A stretch of DNA of 24,020 bases from a virus. Below are positions 1-6,636 of the stretch, piece by piece. Both the position numbers and the translations under genes were made by a program. Under the pieces are notes generated by a model. The model was not told where the DNA came from. It saw only the letters and a program-made list of their open reading frames with translations, and did not search any database. The DNA is taken from IMG/VR virus record IMGVR_UViG_3300042446_000708, positions 1 through 24,020 of that record, one strand, 5' to 3'. The number at the start of each line of letters is the position of its first letter. Positions within the stretch are counted from its first letter, which is position 1.

Positions 1-101
1 GCTAGAAAGTTAGGACCCTCATAAAAGCAATCTACTGGACACACTACAACGCAATCAGTGTGCTTACATTTAATACAATTCTCTGTTACAACATGTGTCA
101 T
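1..101 (-). CDS. fdxA: FdxA-type 7Fe ferredoxin, N-terminal part (cut by window edge)
   Basis: The first 33 codons are visible, starting at the ATG at 101-99 and running off the left edge. The protein begins [13 protein letters not shown] and has Cys at residues 9, 12, 17, 21 and 25, with [13 protein letters not shown] after the cluster motif. This is the start of the bacterial FdxA/Azotobacter FdI family, small soluble electron carriers with one 3Fe-4S and one 4Fe-4S cluster. The Cys corresponding to FdI positions 8, 16 and 20 are present; the remaining ligands would lie outside the window. The ATG overlaps the stop of the preceding gene as ATGA, so it is the distal gene of the operon that starts at 2053. 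A ferredoxin in a phage-like operon is unusual. Its redox partner cannot be told from here. Confidence 0.88.
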   Translation of the reverse strand, partial: MTHVVTENCIKCKHTDCVVVCPVDCFYEGPNFL

Positions 102-325
102 TTTATATATGTTTCCTCAATCATTTCTCGGGCAATGTCTTCGTCAACTAAGTAACGAATCACTGCGTCTTTTACTTTAAACTTTTCGCAAAAAGCCCTG
201 CCGAATTTTTTACCTTTAAGTTGGTCAAAAATATACTCTTTGCAAAAAACTTCGTAATCTTGTTTACTTATCTCTGGTTTAGTCGGGTTATCTAAAAGAG
301 AAATCATTGTAGTGAATGCATTCAA
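98..325 (-). CDS. Small hypothetical protein
   Basis: About 75 residues, rich in charged amino acids, with no signal peptide, membrane segment or motif I recognise. The start is uncertain. A TTG at 325-323 overlaps the upstream stop (TTGA) and sits 9 bases after AGGAG. The first in-frame ATG, at 307, has no visible ribosome binding site. Another TTG lies at 331. It ends with a TGA that overlaps the ferredoxin ATG, so the two are probably translationally coupled. Confidence 0.6.
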   Translation of the reverse strand: MNAFTTMISLLDNPTKPEISKQDYEVFCKEYIFDQLKGKKFGRAFCEKFKVKDAVIRYLVDEDIAREMIEETYIK

Positions 326-861
326 TCCCAAAGACTCCTATAGTGCTTACCAAACAAATCGAATCCTTCTTGCATACGTTCTTCGTGCAATTGATGGCCC
401 ACACTATCATACCAATGAGCATCTGGATTCTTGTCTACCATTTGCCATGTTGGTTCTATTTTTCCTGTTATAGGATTAGGATATGTTTTATCGCTTTTTA
501 TCCAATCATATTCACTTGTACCATGATGATACTGTGCGCTATAATCATCTTTGATCAATTGTTCAAAAGACCAAATCATTTTGTCGAGTATTTCATCCCA
601 ACGTTTAGCCGCTATGTCCCAGGCTTCGTTGTGTGTTTCTTTATAGAAATCAAAACTGTCTTGTGGATTCCAGTCTTCGCCACCAACATCATTTACTATT
701 TCACTAGGGACACCGTGTTTTTCTTCTTTAAGTTGTATTAATGCAGGAAGAATAATATGAGCTAATGTATGATCCAATGACCAAGTATCGAACCTCTCAA
801 TATCAACTTCTATTTTTCTATCTGCATTACCTTTGGGGTACTTGCCGATTTTAACTTTCAT
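322..861 (-). CDS. Conserved phage protein, unknown function
   Basis: 179 residues beginning MKVKIGKYPKG, with a W/D-rich segment (DTWSLDHTLAHIILPAL, about residues 25-41) and a middle stretch around KRWDEILDKMIWSFEQLI (87-104). This layout matches, from memory, a widespread family in tailed phages of unknown function. It is predicted soluble and acidic, with no membrane segment. The ATG lies 11 bases inside the end of the preceding gene, and the ribosome binding site is weak (GGTAAAAAAAC). It is a member of the operon with the MazG-like and cupin proteins. Confidence 0.8.
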   Translation of the reverse strand: MKVKIGKYPKGNADRKIEVDIERFDTWSLDHTLAHIILPALIQLKEEKHGVPSEIVNDVGGEDWNPQDSFDFYKETHNEAWDIAAKRWDEILDKMIWSFEQLIKDDYSAQYHHGTSEYDWIKSDKTYPNPITGKIEPTWQMVDKNPDAHWYDSVGHQLHEERMQEGFDLFGKHYRSLWD

Positions 862-1240
862 GTTTTTTTACCAAAATTATATTTTCTACTTTACCATCAA
901 TAAACGCTACTATTGCATCAGACTGTTCATCCATAACAGAGGCGTATTTAATATTATTATATTCTTTTGCTAATCTTGCAAGTTCATCAATAGTGGATGC
1001 TTGACAAATAAATGAGTTGGCTTCTTTATCATACAAATATAATACATTGTTGGCTCGTTCAATGAATAGTTGACTTACTGAATCGACTTGTTTTAATGAA
1101 TGGCTGTCATCTAGTCCAGACATATCAATGCCTTGACTTTTAGCTTCTTTAATGATAATGTCTTTTATTTTCCAAACAGTAATTGCTTGTCCAATTTGAT
1201 AACCAAAATATAAACCTAATATGAAGATGATGATTTCCAT
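851..1240 (-). CDS. Phage protein with N-terminal membrane anchor
   Basis: 129 residues. Residues 2-22 (IIIFILGLYFGYQIGQAI) form one hydrophobic segment, followed by a soluble domain. The C-terminal half (NVLYLYDKEANSFICQAS, ELARLAKEYNNI) resembles, from memory, a conserved small phage domain of unknown function. The order suggests a protein anchored in the inner membrane with its domain in the cytoplasm. It starts 8 bases after the stop of the MazG-like gene with only a weak ribosome binding site, so coupled translation is likely. Confidence 0.75.
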   Translation of the reverse strand: MEIIIFILGLYFGYQIGQAITVWKIKDIIIKEAKSQGIDMSGLDDSHSLKQVDSVSQLFIERANNVLYLYDKEANSFICQASTIDELARLAKEYNNIKYASVMDEQSDAIVAFIDGKVENIILVKKHES

Positions 1241-1248
1241 AATACTAT

Positions 1249-1527
1249 TTATTTGATAGGAATGTTAGACCACAGTTTCAATTTTTCAAACTTTGCTTTC
1301 TTTGCTTCATTCAAACCTGCAGTAGTTACCCCTACTTTTTGTTTAACAAGCAAATCAATCATAGCAAGCAAGTCACCGAGTTCTTCCTCTAATACTTGGA
1401 TGTTTGTTTTTTCTTTACCGGGTTTAATTTGATCGGGTCCAAAGCGCATAATCTTTGAGACTTCTTTTGCAACTTCGGCACATTCTTCTGACAGAATCAG
1501 GATAATTTCTCTAGTAGTTTCGTTCAT
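1249..1527 (-). CDS. MazG-like nucleotide pyrophosphohydrolase
   Basis: 92 residues, about the length of a single-domain MazG-like protein. The helical metal-binding motifs are visible: EECAEVAKEVSK near residue 14 and EEELGDLLAMIDLL near 46-60, giving the EExxE / ExxD acidic set that holds Mg2+ in this superfamily. These enzymes hydrolyse nucleoside triphosphates to monophosphates plus pyrophosphate. In phages they have been linked to (p)ppGpp or dNTP pool control; the substrate here is not known. The ATG follows the cupin gene stop by one base, with GAAGAAA as a weak ribosome binding site. Confidence 0.85.
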   Translation of the reverse strand: MNETTREIILILSEECAEVAKEVSKIMRFGPDQIKPGKEKTNIQVLEEELGDLLAMIDLLVKQKVGVTTAGLNEAKKAKFEKLKLWSNIPIK

Positions 1528-1528
1528 T

Positions 1529-2053
1529 TTATTTCTTCTTTTTTGACATTGATTGAATTTTAGGCTCTATGTATCGAGTGTGATATTCTTTATAATTAGT
1601 CAGATACAACTCCCATTGGATCCAACGATTCTTTCCTGTTTTAGTATTAGTTAAGAAACCCCAATCACGTTGCTGTGGTCCCATAAAAAATAGAGTAGTA
1701 GCTGATATACCTTCTTCTAATTCTAGCCAATGATAATCTTTTGCTTTGCGATAAATGATACTGCCAGGTCCACGCCATGTTTGAAATTCTGCAATCATCT
1801 TGCCCTCATTGTTGAATACTGGTGTATGTTCCCAATAACCACCTTTAAGGATAATTGTCAAATAAGGCCAAGGATGATCGTGCATGATAGGATCATCAGA
1901 TTTTACAATCTCATGCAAGGTAACATTGAACGGAAACCATTTGCGATCTTTCAAAAACAAATAGTATCGATGCATGTAGTCTTCGCCTGTTCTACGATCA
2001 GGAATCAAGCGGTATCGACCTAACTTATTCATAAGATTGTGAAAGAAACTCAT
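1529..2053 (-). CDS. Cupin-fold phage protein
   Basis: 174 residues. The central motif MHDHPWPYLTIILKGGYWE (about 57-75) is a typical cupin motif 1, with HxH and a following Glu as likely metal ligands. A second part (GPGSIIYRKAKDYHWLEL, about 95-112) supplies a further His. Cupins of this kind occur in phage genomes without an assigned reaction; metal binding is expected but the substrate is unknown. The C-terminus is lysine rich. The start has a good ribosome binding site (AGGAGC, 6 bases away), and it is the first gene after the promoter at 2082-2110. Confidence 0.75.
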   Translation of the reverse strand: MSFFHNLMNKLGRYRLIPDRRTGEDYMHRYYLFLKDRKWFPFNVTLHEIVKSDDPIMHDHPWPYLTIILKGGYWEHTPVFNNEGKMIAEFQTWRGPGSIIYRKAKDYHWLELEEGISATTLFFMGPQQRDWGFLTNTKTGKNRWIQWELYLTNYKEYHTRYIEPKIQSMSKKKK

Positions 2054-2081
2054 TAATTGCTCCTATAGAAATAGATAAGTT

Positions 2082-2110
2082 ATTATATCACACTTTTTAT
2101 TTTAGCACAA
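2082..2110 (-). promoter_or_regulatory. Promoter of the cupin-MazG-ferredoxin operon
   Basis: TATAAT (complement of 2082-2087) with an extended -10 TG (TGATATAAT). The -35 at 2105-2110 is TTGTGC, only three matches to consensus. Spacer 17 bp. It lies directly after the terminator at 2116-2137. Confidence 0.7.
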
Positions 2111-2115
2111 GTAGG

Positions 2116-2137
2116 AAAAGGACATTAATGCCCTTTT
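2116..2137 (-). terminator. Terminator of the winged-helix gene
   Basis: On the minus strand AAAAGGGCAT pairs with AUGUCCUUUU (one G-U pair, tight loop) and is followed by a short pyrimidine-rich tail. It lies 20 bases after the stop at 2158. Confidence 0.65.
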
Positions 2138-2157
2138 CTTTTTATCTCACAATGAGA

Positions 2158-2424
2158 TTACACAAGACCCATTGACAAAGCCTTGTAACCTGCGGCAACA
2201 ACTGCGCGGGTTGGTGTACCTAAACGGTACTTGGTATAAGTGTCACCTCGCTTGTTTGTACGCTTGTTAGCGTAAACAGCGAAACCACCGCGGATGCGAA
2301 GGTCGCTTACGGTTGCTGTTGGGTTAGCAATGCCGAAACGGCTAGTGATCTGCTTCGCAGTTAATTGCTCACCTTTTTGTAGGGCCTCAATGAGAGCCTG
2401 AGATTTTGTTGTAGTCGTATTCAT
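2158..2424 (-). CDS. Winged-helix/helix-turn-helix DNA-binding protein
   Basis: 88 residues from the ATG at 2424, chosen because AAGGAAAA lies 8 bases upstream and a promoter follows; longer readings would cross that promoter. The middle (QLTAKQITSRFGIANPTATVSDLRIRG) is a clear helix-turn-helix with the recognition helix around TATVSDLR, then a basic wing (ANKRTNKRGDTYTKYRLG). This is a common small phage DNA-binding fold. It may regulate phage or host genes, but targets are unknown. It is a single-gene unit between its own promoter (2471-2499) and terminator. Confidence 0.8.
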   Translation of the reverse strand: MNTTTTKSQALIEALQKGEQLTAKQITSRFGIANPTATVSDLRIRGGFAVYANKRTNKRGDTYTKYRLGTPTRAVVAAGYKALSMGLV

Positions 2425-2470
2425 AACTTTTTTCCTTTTAAATGTTTCGTTGTTCTCACAACGTATATAG

Positions 2471-2499
2471 ATTATACGACAATACTTTTCATAGTGCAA
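2471..2499 (-). promoter_or_regulatory. Promoter of the winged-helix gene
   Basis: -35 TTGCAC (complement of 2494-2499), 17-bp spacer, -10 TATAAT (complement of 2471-2476). Leader about 40 bases, with a good ribosome binding site. Confidence 0.8.
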
Positions 2500-2507
2500 C
2501 ACATATT

Positions 2508-2533
2508 GGACACCTGATTTCATTCAGATGTCC
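2508..2533 (-). other. Hairpin across the phosphoesterase stop codon
   Basis: GGACATCTGA / TCAGGTGTCC form ten continuous pairs in RNA (one U-G) around a 6-base loop. The TGA stop lies at the end of the 5' arm (2526-2524). There is no U-run, so this may stabilise the 3' end or act as a weak terminator. Confidence 0.5.
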
Positions 2534-3372
2534 AAATACTGAAGTTCAAACAAATCAGCGGAATCCTCATAACCTTCATAACCGCGCGGATTACAAACAA
2601 TACGGGTACTACCAATCATGTAGTCAAACTTATGATGGGTGTGACCATGAGTCCACAATTTAATTTGAGGATGATCCAAAATGAATTCGCTCAAGTCACT
2701 GGAATACGCACCGTTCATTAATTGATCGTTTTGATACTTAGGATGAGTTGACATTTTACTAGGAGACATGTGACCAACCACAACAAACTTTTCATCAAAT
2801 TTGCCTTCAGTCATCATACGGATGTACTCTACGCTATTGCGGTGTCTTGCCGCTGTATGAGCAGGACGCAATTTACTATATCCATGACCGTCATGACGGA
2901 TGATACGGTAATCGTTCATCATGTCAGCAACGGCATGCAGTGTCAGTGGGTCACCCTTGTTCATGTCAGTCCACAACGTAGAGCCGATAAAAGTAACATC
3001 ACCGATTGTACGCATGTCATCTTCCATGAAGTACACGTTTGGATACTTGCCGCATTCGTCACGCAGGTCTTGTAAACTGCCTACAAATTTGCCATGATAG
3101 AATTCATGGTTACCTGCAACATAGATAACATGCGGAAATTGAAAACTGCAACGCTTTAAAAAATCACGGAAGCGGAGTGCAGTTTGCTGTCGCCGACCTA
3201 AGTCAGCAAGAGCACCTGATGTGTATGGATCGTAGTCCATATGAGGGTGATCATGTAGGTCTTGGGCGATCATAATGTCGCCTGACAGGATCAAAACTTC
3301 GGCATTTTCCTCATTCTTGAGGTTAATGTCACCGAATTCTAAGTGTAGGTCTGAGCAGAGTGCGATTTTCAT
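2524..3372 (-). CDS. Calcineurin-like metallophosphoesterase
   Basis: 282 residues with the full set of dimetal phosphoesterase motifs: DLH (D8, H10), GD (D32), GNHE (N88, H89), GH (H201) and GHTH (H244, H246). The family hydrolyses phosphomonoesters or phosphodiesters (nucleotides, cyclic nucleotides, nucleic acid ends); the substrate here is not evident. It is predicted soluble and cytoplasmic. The ATG lies 6 bases after the -10 hexamer and there is no room for a ribosome binding site, so the mRNA is probably leaderless. The stop codon is inside a hairpin (2508-2533). Confidence 0.92.
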   Translation of the reverse strand: MKIALCSDLHLEFGDINLKNEENAEVLILSGDIMIAQDLHDHPHMDYDPYTSGALADLGRRQQTALRFRDFLKRCSFQFPHVIYVAGNHEFYHGKFVGSLQDLRDECGKYPNVYFMEDDMRTIGDVTFIGSTLWTDMNKGDPLTLHAVADMMNDYRIIRHDGHGYSKLRPAHTAARHRNSVEYIRMMTEGKFDEKFVVVGHMSPSKMSTHPKYQNDQLMNGAYSSDLSEFILDHPQIKLWTHGHTHHKFDYMIGSTRIVCNPRGYEGYEDSADLFELQYLDI

Positions 3373-3378
3373 AATGTA

Positions 3379-3407
3379 AGTATACTACCATATCTATTTA
3401 TTGTCAA
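3379..3407 (-). promoter_or_regulatory. Promoter of the phosphoesterase gene (leaderless)
   Basis: -35 TTGACA (complement of 3402-3407), 17-bp spacer beginning ATAAAT, -10 TATACT (complement of 3379-3384), then TACATT and the ATG at 3372. The -35 lies in the last codons of the upstream gene (KLDNK then stop). Confidence 0.85.
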
Positions 3408-4524
3408 GTTTTCTTTTAGGTTGGGTCTTTTTGGATAGTAGTAAATTATAGTTATGTTCACATATTAATCTACACTGTTCCATTTTATACTGCAAATCCT
3501 CTATTGGCATTTTGCAAAGTTTCTCAATCTCATTGACAACCATTAACATCCTGGTTGCATTATCTTCTTCATGGTCATAGCTTTCATCAATAATCCCATC
3601 AAATGTCTGATAACCTAGGCTTCTAATAGTTTCTAAAAATTTTGGTCTAGCCAATACAATAAAGGGATGTTTATAACACATGGGTCTGAATGTTTTCTCT
3701 GTGACACATATTCCATTCTCAGAGTCATAAAAGTATGTTTCAGTAACTACGGAAAAATATGTAGAACTATAGAATGGTTCAGTGTAATCTCTGAATCCCC
3801 ATATTTTATTATAATCTTCTACCTCTTCTAGGTCAACTATTAGATTGGGTAAATTACGTATCTTATCCTTACTATCTTGTAATAACGATTTTACTATAGC
3901 ATTGGAATCATTTAGTTCTATGATCCAATCAATAGTATTAGCCCAATTTTCATTAGCAGATGATATCAAACTAACATAGCCATCATCCAATATGTTTTTA
4001 GCACAGAGTAATCCAATCAGAGCAGGTCTGTGTGGGCGCCATCTACGATTAAGACAAATATATCTTTTTTGAGTTACTTTATTTTGATTGGTTGATTTCC
4101 AATGCATTGCAGTTGAATACTCAGCCATTAATGGTAAATAACTTTTGATAGGTCGTAGTTTATAGTATGATGCACATTTGGCTATAGTAATGTCGATAGA
4201 AAAACTCTCACTGAAAACTATTACAGTTTCTTCTGGTATCTTTCTCTTTAAGATTAGATTCTCATAGATTACTTCTATGATGTTGTGCATACCTTCAAAT
4301 GAGTTAACTATAGCCAACTTAATTTTTTTTGTTTGCAAGAGCCCTAATATAGGGTTCGGTATTATTTCATCTAATATGGTATCTGTTAGTGAGTGAATAT
4401 CTCCGACTTCAATATACCAATAGGGTATGGAACCAGTGAAGTCAAAGATTTCAGTATGGCGTGATATAGTATTGTAGGTGATATTACCTTGAAGGATTTG
4501 TGGAAATCTCGGGTTGAGTATCAT
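3394..4524 (-). CDS. Probable glycosyltransferase-like protein
   Basis: 376 residues from the ATG at 4524; a TTG one codon earlier is possible. The C-terminal third (YFSVVTETYFYDSENG, CVTEKTFRPMCYKHPFIV, then SLGYQTFDGIIDESYD) matches a pattern I know from glycosyltransferase-like proteins of phages and bacteria, where a TEKTFKP-type motif recalls the nucleotide-sugar site of fucosyltransferase-like enzymes. The N-terminal two thirds are unfamiliar. It could modify phage or host surface glycans; this is inference. The gene is clearly more AT-rich than its neighbours and ends at the downstream promoter, which suggests acquisition from elsewhere. No strong promoter of its own is visible, and it starts 8 bases after a tiny membrane-peptide gene. 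Confidence 0.6.
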   Translation of the reverse strand: MILNPRFPQILQGNITYNTISRHTEIFDFTGSIPYWYIEVGDIHSLTDTILDEIIPNPILGLLQTKKIKLAIVNSFEGMHNIIEVIYENLILKRKIPEETVIVFSESFSIDITIAKCASYYKLRPIKSYLPLMAEYSTAMHWKSTNQNKVTQKRYICLNRRWRPHRPALIGLLCAKNILDDGYVSLISSANENWANTIDWIIELNDSNAIVKSLLQDSKDKIRNLPNLIVDLEEVEDYNKIWGFRDYTEPFYSSTYFSVVTETYFYDSENGICVTEKTFRPMCYKHPFIVLARPKFLETIRSLGYQTFDGIIDESYDHEEDNATRMLMVVNEIEKLCKMPIEDLQYKMEQCRLICEHNYNLLLSKKTQPKRKLDNK

Positions 4525-4531
4525 CAATTAT

Positions 4532-4624
4532 TTAGTTTGTATAATATAAGAGTAATCGAGAAATGAAGAACCCTAACACTAAACACACTACTATGATTAA
4601 TATTTCTCTATGTGCTGGTTTCAT
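4532..4624 (-). CDS. Tiny single-pass membrane peptide (30 aa)
   Basis: A 30-codon reading frame starting MKPAHREI, then about 17 hydrophobic residues (LIIVVCLVLGFFI), then RLLLYYTN. Its ATG overlaps the stop of the upstream gene as ATGA and the glycosyltransferase-like gene begins 8 bases after its stop, so it fits the coupling pattern of the operon. A positively charged N-terminus before one hydrophobic helix suggests an inner-membrane peptide. It has no recognisable family. Being so short, it could still be chance, but two similar peptides occur at 17718-17789 and 18093-18176. Confidence 0.5.
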   Translation of the reverse strand: MKPAHREILIIVVCLVLGFFISRLLLYYTN

Positions 4625-5169
4625 TTAGTATGTTCCTCACATGTAGTTCTAATCCAACCTTTGCCACCGGTCTGACCTGGCTTACCGCATGTCTCGCAGG
4701 TAACACCTGACATGGATTCAGCCATACGAACTACACCATCAGTATAGTCGTCACCGCCACTGGTGTAGAATCTAAGTGTACCAAACTTTTCTTTGATTTG
4801 GTCAGCAGTTAATTGTTCAACAGGATTGGACACTTTGCGACCTTCGCCATTTAGTGCCTCGTTAATTTGTTCTTGTTGCCAACCAGTCATGTCATCGGGA
4901 TGTTTGATAAACAGTGCATCATATAGCTCATCCATGTCACCGTTCTTTGCTTTTTCTACAGCAAGGTTGTACTTGATATCCTTCTCACGTTGTTGAATCT
5001 TCCAATCAATGTGGCTTTGAATCAATGAGCAAGCGTGGTTAATAATCTGAAACCAACCATCATTGATTTCAAATCCCCAAGACATGCAGGACTCCATTGG
5101 AGTCGCATTACGATTAACAAAAATCTTGGGATATTTCTCGCATAGATATGCGTCTTTTTCTGGACTCAT
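4621..5169 (-). CDS. Phage protein with C-terminal zinc-binding motif
   Basis: 182 residues. The C-terminal end has CETCGKPG followed by GWIRTTCEEH, a CxxC...CxxH arrangement that probably binds zinc. Just before it, KFGTLRFYTSGGDD is a conserved-looking segment. From memory the whole form is a frequent phage and bacterial protein of unknown function. The N-terminus (residues 1-60) contains MSWGFEINDGWFQIINHAC. Its ATG overlaps the SWIM gene stop (ATGA), so the two are coupled; the next gene overlaps in the same way. Confidence 0.75.
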   Translation of the reverse strand: MSPEKDAYLCEKYPKIFVNRNATPMESCMSWGFEINDGWFQIINHACSLIQSHIDWKIQQREKDIKYNLAVEKAKNGDMDELYDALFIKHPDDMTGWQQEQINEALNGEGRKVSNPVEQLTADQIKEKFGTLRFYTSGGDDYTDGVVRMAESMSGVTCETCGKPGQTGGKGWIRTTCEEHTK

Positions 5170-5552
5170 TTTACAACACTCAATTCACTCACGTGCTTAC
5201 ATTGTTTACGAAATTGAAATCCTGTACAAGTACAAGACCAGCCTTGACTATTGCGAGTCACAACATACTTATTGCCTTTGCTACCGGCTACTTCCCATGT
5301 TTTAACATCAGTACTAATTTCTTTGAAAGAGCCGTTGAGTATTTTAACGTCCTCAACAAAGTCCATTGTGATAACACGAATAGGCCAACTATCATCACCA
5401 CTCATACAGAATTGACGATCATTCAGCCACTTGTACGGAGGGAGAACCTTGCCTTCATGTTCATGAAAAGCAGGACGGGGAGGAATCATACGAGGTCCTT
5501 GGCTATAACTAGTACGAACCTTAACGACACTACCTACAGTTGGAACACGCAT
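5166..5552 (-). CDS. SWIM zinc-finger protein
   Basis: 128 residues. The C-terminus carries a SWIM motif, CxC-x8-CxH (C107, C109, C118, H120) in WSCTCTGFQFRKQCKHVSEL. SWIM fingers bind DNA or proteins in transposases, SNF2 helicases and many phage proteins. The N-terminal half (VPTVGSVVKVRTSY, PPRPAFHEHEGKVL) looks like a small beta domain of unknown role. The start has AGGAG 7 bases upstream. It is the second gene after the promoter at 5823-5851 and is coupled to the next gene. Confidence 0.85.
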   Translation of the reverse strand: MRVPTVGSVVKVRTSYSQGPRMIPPRPAFHEHEGKVLPPYKWLNDRQFCMSGDDSWPIRVITMDFVEDVKILNGSFKEISTDVKTWEVAGSKGNKYVVTRNSQGWSCTCTGFQFRKQCKHVSELSVVK

Positions 5553-5572
5553 GAATCACTCCTATTTTATAG

Positions 5573-5800
5573 TTAACTTACAGCTTTAATAGTAACCACT
5601 GATTCTTTGAGAATAGACTCTCCAAATACAGTAGCTTCGCCTTCTTCGTTTTCAATGGCTAGCATTTTCATGCTATTGATACCACCGATCATTTCACGCA
5701 TAACAACCTTCTCATTACCAGGATCAGCATTTGCCGCCATAGTAATTTTACCACTGAAGGTGCCATAGCTGTTTGTAACTTTAACTTCTAAATGTGCCAT
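5573..5800 (-). CDS. Small hypothetical phage protein
   Basis: 75 residues beginning MAHLEVKVTNSYGTFSGKI. The pattern suggests beta strands; there is no membrane segment, Cys or known motif. AAAGGAG lies 7 bases before the ATG. It is the first gene of a transcript that continues to the SWIM protein (20 bases after its stop). Function unknown. Confidence 0.75.
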   Translation of the reverse strand: MAHLEVKVTNSYGTFSGKITMAANADPGNEKVVMREMIGGINSMKMLAIENEEGEATVFGESILKESVVTIKAVS

Positions 5801-5822
5801 ATAAATCTCCTTTTAGCAAGAC

Positions 5823-5851
5823 ATTATATAACACATTTGATTAGGCGTCAA
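5823..5851 (-). promoter_or_regulatory. Promoter of the 5800-3394 operon
   Basis: -35 TTGACG (complement of 5846-5851), 17-bp spacer, -10 TATAAT (complement of 5823-5828). The -35 is formed by the last codons of the upstream gene (GTT GAC GCC TAA). Confidence 0.8.
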
Positions 5852-6248
5852 CAGTTTCGGCTTCTTTCGCAAAAGCCTCATCCAATGTGACCCACACCCC
5901 TTCGTTTGCATAGAAGCGCACGAACCAAGTTGCCACGCCGTTAATGTTGCGCAGGATGTAGTCGTATTCCTCTTGCTGGCAGCAGTCAAAATACTCGTCT
6001 GCGTTTTTGTACTTGTTAACGCACAGTTCCTCGCCACGTTGTGTGTATGCTTGTTCAGCAGTCTCGCCAAAGGTCTCTTGCAACGAACTGAAGCCGCCCA
6101 AGCTCACAAGTGCTTTGACTTCAAAAGGATCCATGTAGTGTGCTTGCAGGATCTTGCCGTTGTTGCTCAGATAACCATCCCAGTGACAGTATACCTGCTC
6201 AACTGTGCCGTCTGCGAACTCAAGTGCGATTGTAGAACGTGTACCCAT
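5841..6248 (-). CDS. Conserved MGTRSTIA-type phage protein
   Basis: 135 residues starting MGTRSTIALEFADGTVEQVY, followed by CHWDGYLSNNGKIL. I recognise this N-terminus from a common small protein of phages and bacteria that has no assigned function. The central part contains ALVSLGGFSSL and the C-terminus is acidic. No membrane segment. The start has CAGGAG 7 bases upstream. It is a single-gene transcript from the promoter at 6283-6311, and its leader shares an 18-base block with two other genes. Confidence 0.85.
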   Translation of the reverse strand: MGTRSTIALEFADGTVEQVYCHWDGYLSNNGKILQAHYMDPFEVKALVSLGGFSSLQETFGETAEQAYTQRGEELCVNKYKNADEYFDCCQQEEYDYILRNINGVATWFVRFYANEGVWVTLDEAFAKEAETVDA

Positions 6249-6260
6249 TTGTAACTCCTG

Positions 6261-6288
6261 TTGTTTGACTGTCTAAGATTCTATTATA
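6261..6288 (-). repeat. Conserved promoter-leader block, copy 1
   Basis: From the -10 into the leader, TATAATAGA(A/G)TC followed by TTAGACAGTCAAACAA. The copy at 18393-18420 differs at one base in 28; the copy at 15232-15257 is shorter and diverges after TTAGACAGT. Confidence 0.8.
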
Positions 6289-6311
6289 TACCCAAACCGA
6301 TTTATTGTCAA
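6283..6311 (-). promoter_or_regulatory. Promoter of the MGTRSTIA-type gene
   Basis: Perfect consensus: TTGACA (complement of 6306-6311), 17-bp spacer, TATAAT (complement of 6283-6288). It has the shared block TTGACAATAAAT. Confidence 0.9.
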
Positions 6312-6318
6312 CCTTTGG

Positions 6319-6344
6319 ACAAAAGTTCCTTTCAGAACTTTTGT
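6319..6344 (-). terminator. Hairpin terminator after the 63-aa gene
   Basis: Perfect 10-bp inverted repeat ACAAAAGTTC / GAACTTTTGT with a 6-base loop, just after the stop at 6350. The U-run is imperfect (UUUU inside the stem). The next promoter begins 7 bases beyond. Confidence 0.7.
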
Positions 6345-6349
6345 GTACT

Positions 6350-6541
6350 TTAGTTTACTTTTGTGATTTCTGCACGCCAGTAACACTCTCGGCTTCCGCC
6401 TGTTTCCCAGTGAGCTTTATAGGCTTGGGCTTCTTCCAGTGTAGTGTAGAACCGGGTGTCGCTAGGATCAACTCGTTGCACACCGCAATCATATTCAGTG
6501 ACAGTGACTTTATAAACACCAGTTAGTTTGACTTCTGCCAT
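6350..6541 (-). CDS. Small hypothetical phage protein
   Basis: 63 residues beginning MAEVKLTGVYKVTVTEYD, with ARFYTTLEEAQAYKAHWE-like content in the middle (DTRFYTTLEEAQAYKAHWE). The form of short beta strands followed by a helix recalls small phage accessory proteins. No catalytic motif seen. AAGGAAG lies 6 bases before the ATG. It has its own promoter (6583-6611), which overlaps a perfect palindrome, so it may be separately regulated. Confidence 0.75.
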   Translation of the reverse strand: MAEVKLTGVYKVTVTEYDCGVQRVDPSDTRFYTTLEEAQAYKAHWETGGSRECYWRAEITKVN

Positions 6542-6571
6542 ATCGTCTTCCTTTCTCGGGGGTTATTAACT

Positions 6572-6585
6572 ACTGTATATACAGT
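6572..6585. promoter_or_regulatory. Palindromic operator candidate
   Basis: The 14-bp perfect palindrome ACTGTATATACAGT overlaps the -10 hexamer and start region of the promoter at 6583-6611, where a bound dimeric repressor would block transcription. It is shorter than an E. coli LexA box. Confidence 0.5.
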
Positions 6586-6611
6586 ATAAGCCCAATTGGA
6601 TTTATTGTCAA
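6583..6611 (-). promoter_or_regulatory. Promoter of the 63-aa gene
   Basis: TTGACA (complement of 6606-6611), 17-bp spacer beginning ATAAAT, TATACT (complement of 6583-6588). The -35 directly follows the terminator T-run of the AAA+ gene (CTTTTTCTTGACA). Confidence 0.88.
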
Positions 6612-6612
6612 G

Positions 6613-6636
6613 AAAAAGCCCCTTTCGGGACTTTTT
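6613..6636 (-). terminator. Terminator of the AAA+ gene
   Basis: On the minus strand AAAAAGTCCC-GAAA-GGGGCTTTTT with one G-U pair, then a T-rich tail. It directly adjoins the stop codon of the AAA+ gene. Confidence 0.85.

Noticed and set aside
316-741. Plus-strand reading frame opposite the conserved phage protein at 322-861
   Set aside because: Its translation is rich in Phe/Cys/Ile as expected from the reverse of a real gene, has no ribosome binding site, and opposes a clear minus-strand gene. The same applies to other long plus-strand frames opposite nadV, nadM, rIIA and rIIB.
2425-2523. Longer start for the winged-helix protein at 2523
   Set aside because: The extension would be coded across a near-consensus promoter and its leader, and the ATG at 2424 has a good ribosome binding site.
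6572-6585. LexA box
   Set aside because: The half-sites CTGT and ACAG are only 4 bases apart, versus 8 in the E. coli site. Kept only as an unassigned palindrome.
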